From contig NZ_JAGUCN010000001.1 of assembly GCF_018271975.1 (NCBI RefSeq), positions 186,001 through 250,000 on the forward strand: DNA of 64,000 nt. Reading direction: 5' to 3'. The notes beneath the pieces were generated by a model. It was not told the origin of the DNA. It worked only from the letters and a program-made list of their open reading frames with translations, and made no database searches. How positions within the stretch are numbered: the first letter of the stretch is position 1; each line of letters begins with the position of its first letter. Shown in pieces: positions 26,245 through 35,755 of this stretch. Origin of the DNA: Carboxylicivirga mesophila. Its GTDB lineage: Bacteria > Bacteroidota > Bacteroidia > Bacteroidales > Marinilabiliaceae. Made by a program: the position numbers and the translations under genes.

Positions 26245-27324
26245 ATGAAACCGATATATAAATTCTTAAGTTTGATGTTAGTAGGCTCCATGCTGCTTGC
26301 CTGCGAGAAAGAAGAAGGAAAAACAACTCCTCCCGGACCAGTATCGAATATTGAAGCGATTTCAGACTATGGTTCTGTAAAATTATCCTGGACGAACCCA
26401 ACGGATGAAGATCTGTTTTATGTGGATATTAACTATACAGATGAAAAGGGTAAGGCCAGAAGTGTTAAAGCCAGCAAATATAGCCAGGAGAAAGTCATTG
26501 AAGGTTTTGGTAATACTGAACCTAACAACTTTACCCTCACAGCATATGATCAGAATGGCAATGCTTCAGAGAAGCAGTCTGTAACAGCCAGTGCTAATAC
26601 TCCTCCTTATGAACTGGTTATTGGAACGGTTGATTTGAAGCCTGATTTTGGTGGCGTTAAGGTATCATGGGTTAACGAAACAGGAAAAAAGGTAAAAGTG
26701 GTTGTCAGTTACACCGATGAAGACCAACAAGAGCAATCTGTATCTTTCAATGCACTTGAAACAGGAGTGGGCTCAATAGGAGGATTGGCTGTTCAGGAAT
26801 ACACTTTCTCAGTGATTGCAACAGATGTTTATGAACACAAGTCTGAACCGGTAATAGTTACTGCTACTCCATTGGTGGAAGAGCAAATTGATAGAACAGG
26901 CTGGGCTGTTGTTGATTTTTCATCAGAAGAACCCGCTGAAGGTGCACCAAATGGTTTGGTTACGGCATCCTTTGATGGCGAATTGGGAACCTTCTGGCAT
27001 ACCCAATGGAATGGAGGTAGTCCTGATTATCCTCACTGGTTTATTATTGACATGGGACAACAGATAGCTGTATCTAAATTTGAATGTTACAGAAGGCAGG
27101 GCGATAGTCGCGGGCAAACCAAGATGCAGCTGCTTGGAAGTATAGACGGAGTAACATGGACTGATTACGGCGAATTCGACTTTGATGCAACCATTGACGA
27201 TGGGCAGCAATTTGCAATAGCTGGCTCACCGCAAATGCGCTACTTTAAATATGTAGCAGTGGAAGGTTCTAACTTCTTTGCCTTCCTGGCTGAAATATAC
27301 ATATATGGTGGTGTGATTCAATAG
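26245..27324 (+). CDS. Surface lipoprotein with fibronectin-like (DUF4959-like) and discoidin-like domains
   Basis: A 359-residue lipoprotein (lipobox MLLAC, Cys20) in the SusE position of the operon. Two beta-sandwich domains resembling DUF4959 and its partner (ISDYGSVKLSWTNPTDEDL, then VDLKPDFGGVKVSWVNETG) lead to a C-terminal F5/8 type C/DUF5000-like domain (LGTFWHTQWNGG, PHWFIIDMGQ, MRYFKYVAVEGS). These act as extracellular glycan-binding modules beside SusD. Similar modules recur in the M60-like, GH35 and GH2 proteins of this locus. A hairpin follows at 27346. Confidence 0.85.
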   Translation: MKPIYKFLSLMLVGSMLLACEKEEGKTTPPGPVSNIEAISDYGSVKLSWTNPTDEDLFYVDINYTDEKGKARSVKASKYSQEKVIEGFGNTEPNNFTLTAYDQNGNASEKQSVTASANTPPYELVIGTVDLKPDFGGVKVSWVNETGKKVKVVVSYTDEDQQEQSVSFNALETGVGSIGGLAVQEYTFSVIATDVYEHKSEPVIVTATPLVEEQIDRTGWAVVDFSSEEPAEGAPNGLVTASFDGELGTFWHTQWNGGSPDYPHWFIIDMGQQIAVSKFECYRRQGDSRGQTKMQLLGSIDGVTWTDYGEFDFDATIDDGQQFAIAGSPQMRYFKYVAVEGSNFFAFLAEIYIYGGVIQ

Positions 27325-27666
27325 TAACATATCATTTTAAAGATTAGCGGATGGCCATAGGCTGTCCGCTTTAAACTCAAACCTGCATATTGAATAATGT
27401 TCCTACTGAACTTAATCATTAAGCTATTTGCTGCTGGAAGTCATCCAGAGGAAGTCCGAAATGGCTACCAATCAACAATGCTCATGCTACTTCATTATGT
27501 GGCGATGTCATATTGACCATTATTTTAACCAAAGTAGCGATATAATACAATTTGTACTTTCAGAAGTTTGCTGTCTTAGCGGCTTTTGTTAAAGCATACT
27601 TGATTGGCTATACAAATTGAAAAATCTATAAACTTATAAACCTGAATTTAAATAATATAACCGACT
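27325..27666. other. Gap between susC operon and LamG gene
   Basis: This 342-bp stretch holds the hairpin at 27346-27370 and otherwise no frame or RNA I can support. The gap suggests that the LamG gene has its own promoter. Confidence 0.45.
27346..27373 (+). terminator. Hairpin ending the susC-susD-lipoprotein operon
   Basis: An 11-bp stem with two G-T pairs (27346-27356 and 27360-27370, loop ATA) lies 22 bases after the stop codon and is followed only by a short TTTAAA. It is probably a terminator, though the T tract is weak. Confidence 0.55.
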
Positions 27667-28599
27667 ATGAAAAAGGAATTTTTACTTATGATTGCAGTCA
27701 TAATGTTTAGTAGTGTGGTTGCACAAAATAGAAGCTTAGACCTCACCGGAAGCGATGATTATGTGGAGGTGCCGGCTTTTAATCAGACATTGACTCACTT
27801 TACGGTTGAAGGATGGATTAAAACCATGGGCACGCAAGAGGATTGGTCAGGTGTATTCTTTGCCAGAGGAGGCAATACGACTGCCGGTATCAACTTGCAG
27901 GATGGTTTAAAACTCGGATATCATTGGAATGGTCAAAACTGGAACTGGGAATCTGGTCATACTCTGACAGATGGACAGTGGTCGCACATTGCCCTTGTTG
28001 TTGAGCCTGATAAGGCTACCTTGTATCTGGATGGGGTGCCCTCAGTAAATGTATGGGGTCATGCAGGTGAAGAATTTGATGGAGCCTTCTTCTTAGGGAA
28101 AGATCCTAATCAGGATATCCGCAACTATAATGGCATCATTGATGAGGTGCGCTTTTGGTCTGTCGCGAGGACTGAACAGCAGATTAAAGACAATATGAAT
28201 AAAGAATTGGCGAATCCTGCCAGTGAAGCTGAATTGTTGGCTTACTACCAATTTAATGATAATGTTGATGATATAAAAGGCAGCCACGACGCCACTCTAG
28301 TAAATGGTATTGCGACACCCTATAAGACTAATGATACTTGGGAATCGTCCGCAACCACTGTGAAAAAGCTCGAACATGGATCTAAATTGATTACACAGAA
28401 TAGAGATAACCTGTTGATTGAGTCAGGGTATATTGGAGAAACTCTTTGTATTTATAATGTTGCAGGTGCCTGCGTATTAAAGGAAATTGTCTCTGAAGGA
28501 AAAAGTAATATTTCTGTGGGTCACCTGTCAGGTCTGTTTATAGTTACTTTAACTCAAAATGGGGAGGTGTATTCCCATAAAATTATGCTGAAGAGATAA
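27667..28599 (+). CDS. LamG-type lectin-domain protein with T9SS sorting domain
   Basis: A 310-residue secreted protein. A signal peptide (to about VVAQ) is followed by a LamG/concanavalin-like jelly-roll domain (SLDLTGSDDYVEVPA, FTVEGWIKTMG, WSHIALVVEPDKATLYLDG, GIIDEVRFWSVART, LAYYQFND). The last 70 residues have the type A T9SS sorting pattern (LCIYNVAGACVLKE, ISVGHLSGLFIVTLTQNGE, HKIMLKR). It should be exported by the type IX system and attached or released at the surface to bind glycans. It has no catalytic domain. Confidence 0.87.
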   Translation: MKKEFLLMIAVIMFSSVVAQNRSLDLTGSDDYVEVPAFNQTLTHFTVEGWIKTMGTQEDWSGVFFARGGNTTAGINLQDGLKLGYHWNGQNWNWESGHTLTDGQWSHIALVVEPDKATLYLDGVPSVNVWGHAGEEFDGAFFLGKDPNQDIRNYNGIIDEVRFWSVARTEQQIKDNMNKELANPASEAELLAYYQFNDNVDDIKGSHDATLVNGIATPYKTNDTWESSATTVKKLEHGSKLITQNRDNLLIESGYIGETLCIYNVAGACVLKEIVSEGKSNISVGHLSGLFIVTLTQNGEVYSHKIMLKR

Positions 28600-28626
28600 T
28601 TGAATAGTTCCACAATTGCTAGCCTA

Positions 28627-28664
28627 ACAATCTCTTAACCAGTGCCTGCGAGTTAAGAGATTGT
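28627..28664. terminator. Hairpin downstream of the LamG gene
   Basis: A 13-bp perfect inverted repeat (28627-28639 and 28652-28664, loop of 12) lies 27 bases after the stop codon. There is no T tract, so termination is likely but not certain. Confidence 0.5.
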
Positions 28665-28816
28665 ATAAGGTTAAGCTTATTGCTAAATGGATTATTTACA
28701 AATAACCTTCGCAAGTTGGGATGTTGTGCTTTGTGAAGGATATACTTAATAAAGAATTGGTGTTTCACATTCGTCTGCTATTCAGGTAATACTAATCATT
28801 ATTTAATTGTTTTACT

Positions 28817-31711
28817 ATGTTTAAAATCAAAATATTACTGCTCATATCTATACTGTTTTTGAGTTTTTTTTATTCAGCCTGTCAGAAGGATAGTGCTGCA
28901 CCTCCGCCTATACTGGAAATTGAAAATGCCGATAAAACAATTAATTTGCCCTCTGAGGAGACCTACAAAACTATTTCTTTTAAAACCAATGTGGTCAACT
29001 GGACTGCCAGTTCAGACCAGACTTGGTGCTCCGTCGAAGTTAATAATGCCGATAATGCGTGGTTGGGTGTCACGGTGTTGTCTAACACTACCTTTGATGT
29101 ACGAACGGCCAATATTAAAATAACGGCTGCTGGGCTTACCGAGACGATTAAAGTCACCCAATTGGGTACCAAGCCGGTTATTCTAATCGACTCGCGAGAT
29201 ATCAACCTGAATCTGAATAGCCAGCAACTTGAATTAAAAATAGCCAGTAATGCTTCACCGCTTATTTCATTTTCCGAACCCTGGATTAAGCAGGCAGATA
29301 ATGAGGGGCTTAAGGGAGTGAAGACTGACCTGGTAGATTTTGCATTCCTGATTGAAGTGGAGCAGTTAGAAAACGACTTACCCCAAAGGCAGGCTAAAGT
29401 ATATTTTTCAGATGAGGATGCTGGATTGACGGATAGCGTTATGATTACCCAGTCGTTAACCGGCGATAAATATAAACCGGAGGACGCCACCGCATTTGAA
29501 AAAGATCTTAAACTCAACATACAGGGTGTAACTTTAATACCCGCAGATAAATACCAGAGTGGGGAAGGCATTAATAATACGATTGATGGGCAAACGTCAA
29601 CCATCTATCATTCTCCATGGGGTGGTATGACACCCGATACGGATATAACCATGGTATTTAACCTGGAAGATGTAGCAGATAATATTGTCAACTATGTGGT
29701 GCTACATCCACGAAACAGCGGTCCCAACGGCATCATCAAAACGGCTACAATTTGGGTCAATACATACGATGATGAAACCTTTAAACAGATGGGAACAATC
29801 GAAGCACCTTTTTCCAATCAACCTGTGGTGGTTCGTTTTGCAACTCCTGTTATACGTCCTAAGGATATTAAGCTGGTTATCACCGATGCTTATTCAGGCG
29901 ATGAAGGAAAATACTATGTATCACTGGCCGAATTTGAGTGTTACGAAAGTAAAGCCATGAATAGCATTGAGCAAGACTTGCGATTCTTTACCGATATGAC
30001 ATGTTCCGAACTAAATCCAGGCTCCACAATAAATGATATTGCAAATATACAGAATCCCTTTCTCCAAAATATTGCCGCATACCTGTTGGCAGGTGAATAT
30101 CCAGCCGAGTTCAGGGTACAGAACTATGAGCCATTAAGAGAGTTGGCAGATCTGACCGCTGAACTTAAAACCAGTACTTACAGTCAATTTGAAAATATGA
30201 CTGGTATGTATTTCGAAAGTGGTGATGAAGTGGTGCTTTTTACAGGTCCTTTAAATGGTGAAAAAGTAAGTCTAAGAGTGACTGATTTCGGACAATCGGG
30301 CGATGATTTTAGTTATCCCCTTGCAGAAGGACTTAATATATTGACCATGAAAGGAAAAGGTAATGGTTACCTTAGCTATTACACTACAAATTACAAATCG
30401 GCTAGCCCCGTTAAAGTTCACATTGCATCAGGTAAGGTTAATGGTTATTTTGATGCAGCTAAGCACTCCGAAGAATATGGGATGAAACTTCTTGATAATG
30501 CTGTGAGTCCTATTTTAGATGTAAAAGGCCAACGCGTGCATCTTGCTTATAGCGTTAACTCATTGCGAAACCAGTGCTATGGTCGCCTGGCCGAATTAAT
30601 GGTTATCTATGATAGTATAGTCAGTTCTCAGCATACCATTATGGGATTGGAAAAATACAACCGTCTGCCTAAAAACAAGATGTTTGGTAGGGTGATTTGG
30701 GACGGTTACATGCATGCAGACGGATGGGGGGCTGCCTTTCATGATAATACAATGGGAGATGTAGCTAATCCGGATAATTTAAGAAGAACCAGTTGGGGAG
30801 TGGCACACGAATTTGGACATGTGAATCAGGTACGCCCTGGTATGAAATGGGTAGGTACAACCGAATGTACCAACAACATCTATTCGGCATGGATACAATA
30901 TTGCTACACACCAAACAGCCTTCGTTTAGAACATGAAAATATTGGCGGAGACATTGGAGGTCGTTTTAATGCGTTCCTGAATAACGGATTGGTTAAGGGC
31001 CAGGAATGGGGTATTCAGGCAGGCCCCGACAGGCAATATGGAGCTGATGAGAACGGCGATTGGGGTGGAGATCACTTTGTTAAACTTGTACCCATGTGGC
31101 AGTTGCAGTTGTACTTCCATGTGGCAGGTGAGGGTAACGCTTGGCACAGGCCATATTTCTGGGGCGAAATATTTGAAAAGGTCAGACAGACAGACGAAAA
31201 AGGATTGAGTGATGGGCAACTGCAGATTAACTTTATGAAGAATGCCTGTGATGCAGTACAGTTTGATCTTAGCGATTTCTTTATTAAAATTGGTATGCTT
31301 AAGGTCATAGATAAGTCAATGAATGACTATGGAGTAGCACGTAAAACCATTACCCAGTCAATGGTTGATGAGGTAATCACCTATGCCACGAAATATCCAA
31401 AACCAGAAACCGACTACATCTATTATATCAGTGGTAACTGTATCGACGCTTTCAAAAATAAAAGACAGGTGTCGGGAACCTTTAATACTGGAGTAAGTGG
31501 CTCGACCACCAAAACGATTTCCCATTCCAACTGGCAGAATGTAGTTGTTTTTGAAACCTATACTGGTAACGATCTGACCAACATTACAATGGTTGGTACC
31601 GGCAGCAGTAGCAACACTTCTACGAAGGTGCCATATCCATCGGGTTCAACACGTATTGAAGCTGTAGGCTATGATGGTACTCGCGTTTTAGTGTTTGGTG
31701 AAAGGGAATAA
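28817..31711 (+). CDS. Lipoprotein M60-like (enhancin/mucinase family) metallopeptidase
   Basis: A 964-residue lipoprotein (lipobox YSAC, Cys22). Beta-sandwich domains of the BACON type (NWTASSDQTWCSVE, LTETIKVTQLG) and a discoidin-like region (GINNTIDGQTSTIYHSPWGG, YYVSLAEFECY) precede the M60-like catalytic domain. The zinc motif is HEFGH (His664, Glu665, His668) in WGVAHEFGHVNQVRPG, with a downstream Glu in TTECTNN. M60-like proteases cleave mucins and other O-glycoproteins. Placed with two beta-galactosidases, it suggests a heavily glycosylated protein as substrate. A gap of 217 bp upstream suggests separate transcription. Confidence 0.88.
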   Translation: MFKIKILLLISILFLSFFYSACQKDSAAPPPILEIENADKTINLPSEETYKTISFKTNVVNWTASSDQTWCSVEVNNADNAWLGVTVLSNTTFDVRTANIKITAAGLTETIKVTQLGTKPVILIDSRDINLNLNSQQLELKIASNASPLISFSEPWIKQADNEGLKGVKTDLVDFAFLIEVEQLENDLPQRQAKVYFSDEDAGLTDSVMITQSLTGDKYKPEDATAFEKDLKLNIQGVTLIPADKYQSGEGINNTIDGQTSTIYHSPWGGMTPDTDITMVFNLEDVADNIVNYVVLHPRNSGPNGIIKTATIWVNTYDDETFKQMGTIEAPFSNQPVVVRFATPVIRPKDIKLVITDAYSGDEGKYYVSLAEFECYESKAMNSIEQDLRFFTDMTCSELNPGSTINDIANIQNPFLQNIAAYLLAGEYPAEFRVQNYEPLRELADLTAELKTSTYSQFENMTGMYFESGDEVVLFTGPLNGEKVSLRVTDFGQSGDDFSYPLAEGLNILTMKGKGNGYLSYYTTNYKSASPVKVHIASGKVNGYFDAAKHSEEYGMKLLDNAVSPILDVKGQRVHLAYSVNSLRNQCYGRLAELMVIYDSIVSSQHTIMGLEKYNRLPKNKMFGRVIWDGYMHADGWGAAFHDNTMGDVANPDNLRRTSWGVAHEFGHVNQVRPGMKWVGTTECTNNIYSAWIQYCYTPNSLRLEHENIGGDIGGRFNAFLNNGLVKGQEWGIQAGPDRQYGADENGDWGGDHFVKLVPMWQLQLYFHVAGEGNAWHRPYFWGEIFEKVRQTDEKGLSDGQLQINFMKNACDAVQFDLSDFFIKIGMLKVIDKSMNDYGVARKTITQSMVDEVITYATKYPKPETDYIYYISGNCIDAFKNKRQVSGTFNTGVSGSTTKTISHSNWQNVVVFETYTGNDLTNITMVGTGSSSNTSTKVPYPSGSTRIEAVGYDGTRVLVFGERE

Positions 31712-31767
31712 ACCTAAAGCTGATTTTTTAACATAAATTATTCTTGTGAAATGTGTAAAGAGTTTCC

Positions 31768-31814
31768 ATGCAAGAACCTTTGGCGTTGATAGAAAACGCC
31801 AAAAGTTTTTGCAT
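31768..31814 (+). terminator. Long hairpin downstream of the M60-like gene
   Basis: An inner 9-bp perfect stem (31779-31787 and 31795-31803) continues through a near-perfect outer stem whose base is ATGCAA/TTGCAT (31768-31773 and 31809-31814). It lies 56 bases after the stop codon. A T run is inside the 3' arm, not after it. Confidence 0.55.
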
Positions 31815-31942
31815 GATTCTTTGTGCAGCTTGCAAATATTCCTAATTGTGTATCCCCTATTTTATAAATCTTACTTGAGTTACAACTACTCTTTAATTAA
31901 AACTAAACCGAAAGTAAATAACTAAAACTTATACTTAATACT

Positions 31943-32704
31943 ATGAAGATATTTGGTCTGTTTCTCCCAATCTTATTAATTTCTGTTTGCAGTTGTGTTC
32001 AAAACAAAAAAAGGCCAACCCCTAACTTTTATAAGAACTTGTATACAAATGAGGTAATAAATACCTCAGAGTTTAAAGAATTAGGAATAAAGATTATTCA
32101 GGAAAACTTCGATTCAATTCCACAGGACTTACATATTTCTTATCATTTTGAAAGTTTAGAGTTTGCAAATGATTCAATTATTCAGCCATTTAAATATGAT
32201 TTAAGAGTTGGAAGTGAATACATCATAAGGGCAATGTCATATGAAAAAGTAGGGATGAAAGTACTTCCACATACGTTTTTGACTATTAATGGCGATAGTA
32301 TAAAAGTAGGAGGAGTTCAGTTGAAACCAACCTTGGTTAACCTTTGGTTTATTGGGTGTCCTGGTTGTGTTGCTGAAATACCAGCATTAAACAGGCTACA
32401 AGAAAAATATAAGGATAAGGTAAACTTCATTGCAATGACTTTTGAGAATGAAAAAGATGTATTGAAGTTTCTTGGAAGAAGAGATTTTAAGTTTAAACAC
32501 ATTGTAAATGCCCAAGAGTTTATTAACTATATAGGAACCAAACCCTATCCGGAAAACATCTTTATCGGGAGGAATGGTGAAATTACGAATATTGAGGAAG
32601 TACTTGGTGATGGAGAGGATTTGGATGTTACCATTAAACACTTTGAGGAGATATTGGAGCGTTTGCTTTGTAATGATCAAAAAAAACAAGTATTAAGAAA
32701 TTGA
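31943..32704 (+). CDS. TlpA-like thioredoxin-fold lipoprotein
   Basis: A 253-residue periplasm-facing lipoprotein (Cys16 or Cys18 in SVCSC). The C-terminal 120 residues form a thioredoxin fold of the TlpA/ResA group with the redox motif GCPGC (Cys139 and Cys142), followed by VAEIPALNRLQEKYKDKV and a cis-Pro loop TKPYPENIFI. Such proteins reduce disulfides outside the cytoplasm. Why it sits in this locus is unclear; it may serve the disulfide-containing secreted enzymes or be unrelated. It is more AT-rich than its neighbours. Confidence 0.85.
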   Translation: MKIFGLFLPILLISVCSCVQNKKRPTPNFYKNLYTNEVINTSEFKELGIKIIQENFDSIPQDLHISYHFESLEFANDSIIQPFKYDLRVGSEYIIRAMSYEKVGMKVLPHTFLTINGDSIKVGGVQLKPTLVNLWFIGCPGCVAEIPALNRLQEKYKDKVNFIAMTFENEKDVLKFLGRRDFKFKHIVNAQEFINYIGTKPYPENIFIGRNGEITNIEEVLGDGEDLDVTIKHFEEILERLLCNDQKKQVLRN

Positions 32705-33335
32705 TAATGTGTATTAGTTTGTTAGCGCCAATGAGGTAAAATCATTATGGTCATTAATAAAAATGACAATGACACAATTTGCAGAATGAACCCGATAATG
32801 ACCGATTAGAATACATAATCAAACTTGAAGAACAGATAACCAATTGATCAAGGATGATATCAATGGTAAATCATCGTTATACCGGCGTATAAAATGAATG
32901 TTTTTCGAAATAAAATTGATCCTCAAATCGACAAAGCGAATCTTTGAGTAGACAAAATGATTATTTGGGCCGATAAAGTCACCGTCTGACTCTATAAATT
33001 GAATGTTTTCTAAATAAAATTGATTCTCAGATCGATAAAACGAATCTTTGAGGCGATACAATGATTTTTTTGGTCGATAAAGTCATTGTTTGACTCGATA
33101 AAATGAATAACTGAAGAAATAAAATCGAACTTGGACATTATAAAACAGGCGAATCATGGAATGATCCTAATGGACTAAAAAATAAATAAAAATCACGGGT
33201 GCTAATAACAAACCGCAATAAAGCCATATGGAATCCGACTCATTTGTAAGTTTAATACCCAATACACTTCACGCGTCAGACCATTGCTAATAATATGATT
33301 GTTAATGAGGAAAGCAAACAATTTAAATAATTATA
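32705..33335. other. Non-coding region with degenerate tandem repeat
   Basis: The 631 bp between the TlpA-like and GH35 genes contain no gene I can support. The middle is a degenerate tandem repeat (32888-33125). A minus-strand open frame of 80 codons across it is only a by-product of the repeat. Confidence 0.6.
32888..33125. repeat. Degenerate tandem repeat, unit about 105 bp, 2.3 copies
   Basis: Copy 1 begins at 32888 (TATAAAATGAATG), copy 2 at 32993 (TATAAATTGAATG) and a partial copy 3 at 33097 (GATAAAATGAAT). Copies 1 and 2 agree along their length (GAAATAAAATTGAT / TAAATAAAATTGAT; GCGAATCTTTGAG / ACGAATCTTTGAG; CGATAAAGTCA in both; TGACTC at the end). Shorter CGATAAA-type motifs recur every 20-30 bases inside each unit. 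The function is unknown. Confidence 0.75.
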
Positions 33336-35642
33336 ATGAAGAAGTTATTATTAATGCTGATGATAATAGGAAGTTTATCATCATGCACACTTGAAAAAGG
33401 TGCACGATTTATCGTAAAAGAGGGTACTTTTCAGCTCGATAATCAACCCATTCAACTGATATGTGGCGAGATGCATTATCCCCGCATTCCAAAGGAATAT
33501 TGGCAGGACAGATTAAAAAGGGCAAAAGCCATGGGTTTAAATACCGTATCAGCTTATGTATTCTGGAACTTTCATGAACGTCAGCCAGGCGTATTTGATT
33601 TTGAAGGTCAGGCTGATATCCGCCATTTTATTGAATTGGCACAACAAGAAGGTCTGTATGTAATTTTACGCCCTGGACCATATGTATGTGCAGAGTGGGA
33701 TTTCGGAGGTTACCCATCGTGGTTGCTCAAAGAAAAGGACATGGTGTACCGCAGCAATGATGAGCGTTTCTTGCTGGCTTGTGAGCGTTACATCAACCGA
33801 TTGGGAGAAGAGTTGGCCGATTTAACGATAGAAAATGGCGGGCCAATTTTGATGGTGCAAGTTGAAAATGAATATGGTTCATATGGAAATGACAAGGTTT
33901 ATCTTGGGAAGTTGAGGGATATGATTAAGTCAGCCGGATTTAATACACCCCTTATGACTTGTGACGGATCCGGCCAGATGGAAGCCGGATATGTGGAAGG
34001 TACGATTACTACCGTTAATGGTGCCGTTGGCGAAGATATTTTTAAATCCGTTGATCGTTTTCATGATGGAGGGCCCTATTTCGTTGCTGAATTCTATCCG
34101 GCATGGTTTGATGTGTGGGGGCAAAAGCATTCGTATCGAGACTATAAAAAACCAACTGAACAGCTCGCCTGGATGGTTGAAAATGGTGTGTCTGTGAGTA
34201 TTTACATGTTTCATGGAGGAACTAATTTTTTCTATACCAATGGAGCGAATAATGCATATGGTTACGCACCTCAACCTACAAGTTATGACTATGATGCGCC
34301 CCTAGGTGAGTATGGTAACGAATACGAGAAATACTTTGCATTCAGAGACGTCCTTCAGGATAAGTTATACAAAAGTGAGAAGTTACCTCCGGTACCAGAA
34401 CCTAATCCAATAATCACAATTCCATCGATAGAGCTAGTTGAGACTGCACCCTTGTCAGAAGCCTTTAATCAACGTATTACATCTGAAATGCCGATGTCAA
34501 TGGAAGATGTTGAACAGGATTTTGGCTATATCCATTACGAAACCGTTATTAATGAGCCTTTAAATGGAAAATTAACAATTAAAGATGTTAGAGATTATGC
34601 TGTCATTCTGATTAATGGCATACAGGTCGGAAGTTTGGACAGGCGTCATCTTCAAAGTTCTATTAATATTGATATTAAGGAGGTTCCCGCCAAACTGGAA
34701 ATTGTTGTTGAGAATGTGGGTAGAATAAATTATGGAGCCGACATTTTAAATAACCGGAAAGGAATAACCGAAAAGGTAAGTATCAATGGCAAGGATATAA
34801 CCGGATGGATGAATACACCCATGCCGCTTTATAAAGCAAAGGTTGGAGATTTCAACTATTCTTCTGGTAAGACTGAAGGGGTGCCTGCATTTCACAAAGC
34901 TACCTTTAAACTCAGTCAAACGGGAGATACGTTCCTGGATTTAAGCAAATGGGGTAAAGGAGCAGCCTGGATTAATGGTCGTTCCTTAGGTAAGTTTTGG
35001 AACATTGGACCGCAACAGACATTATATGTGCCAGGACCATGGCTAAATGAAGGCGACAATGAATTGGTTATTTTTACATTAGAAGATACAGGGGCCAGAA
35101 CAATTGAAGGTTTGGATGTTCCTATTCTGGATCAGATTGGTGATGATATTAACGCTAAAAAACGGACGAAGCAATATGGTTCTAAAACTCCAGTATTAGA
35201 ATTGGGTGATAGGTTACTAGAGGTGCAGATGAAACGAGAAAAAGGTTGGCAAAATTTCAATTTCAGCAATATTAAGACGCTTCGTCACCTTGCAATTGAA
35301 GCCATAAGTGGATATACAGATCATTTTGCCTGTTTAACAGAACTGGAGATAATTGGCGAGGATGGAGATGTTCTAACCAAAGATACCTGGGAGATACTTT
35401 ATACAAACTCAGAGGAAATAGGAGAAGGGTATGCCGAACTGTTGATTGATAATAATATGAATACCTATTGGCATTCACAATGGAGTAAAGGAAATGATAA
35501 GTATCCTCACAAGGTCATCATCGATTTGGGTGAAATCTTAAGTGTAAAAGGTATCCGATTACGTCAGAGAGATGTGAATAAGCCCGGCGCTGTAAAAGAC
35601 ATCAATATATATGGGCGCCCTCAATTTTTCCTTTTTGAATAA
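33336..35642 (+). CDS. GH35 beta-galactosidase lipoprotein with C-terminal discoidin-like domain
   Basis: A 768-residue lipoprotein (lipobox LSSC, Cys17) of glycoside hydrolase family 35, which removes terminal beta-linked galactose. The TIM barrel shows QLICGEMHYPRIP, LRPGPYVCAEWDFGGYPSWL, the acid/base motif VENEYG (Glu179) and the nucleophile region VAEFYPAWFDVWG (Glu252). Jelly-roll domains follow (GAAWINGRSLGKFWNIGPQ, LYVPGPWL), then a discoidin-like tail (NTYWHSQWSKG, PHKVIIDLGE). Lipid anchoring fits action at the outer membrane or periplasm on oligosaccharides released by the locus. Confidence 0.94.
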   Translation: MKKLLLMLMIIGSLSSCTLEKGARFIVKEGTFQLDNQPIQLICGEMHYPRIPKEYWQDRLKRAKAMGLNTVSAYVFWNFHERQPGVFDFEGQADIRHFIELAQQEGLYVILRPGPYVCAEWDFGGYPSWLLKEKDMVYRSNDERFLLACERYINRLGEELADLTIENGGPILMVQVENEYGSYGNDKVYLGKLRDMIKSAGFNTPLMTCDGSGQMEAGYVEGTITTVNGAVGEDIFKSVDRFHDGGPYFVAEFYPAWFDVWGQKHSYRDYKKPTEQLAWMVENGVSVSIYMFHGGTNFFYTNGANNAYGYAPQPTSYDYDAPLGEYGNEYEKYFAFRDVLQDKLYKSEKLPPVPEPNPIITIPSIELVETAPLSEAFNQRITSEMPMSMEDVEQDFGYIHYETVINEPLNGKLTIKDVRDYAVILINGIQVGSLDRRHLQSSINIDIKEVPAKLEIVVENVGRINYGADILNNRKGITEKVSINGKDITGWMNTPMPLYKAKVGDFNYSSGKTEGVPAFHKATFKLSQTGDTFLDLSKWGKGAAWINGRSLGKFWNIGPQQTLYVPGPWLNEGDNELVIFTLEDTGARTIEGLDVPILDQIGDDINAKKRTKQYGSKTPVLELGDRLLEVQMKREKGWQNFNFSNIKTLRHLAIEAISGYTDHFACLTELEIIGEDGDVLTKDTWEILYTNSEEIGEGYAELLIDNNMNTYWHSQWSKGNDKYPHKVIIDLGEILSVKGIRLRQRDVNKPGAVKDINIYGRPQFFLFE

Positions 35643-35755
35643 ATGATTAATGTATAAAACTTATATCGTCCTCCTAATCGCTTAAAATTTATACTTTATA
35701 CTATCGAAGGATTGTGAAATTTGTAGAGATAAAAACTAACATGTAGTAACAGAAT

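Noticed and set aside
32819-33061. 80-codon minus-strand open frame
   Set aside because: It lies wholly within the degenerate tandem repeat and its repetitive translation follows the repeat unit; it is not a gene.
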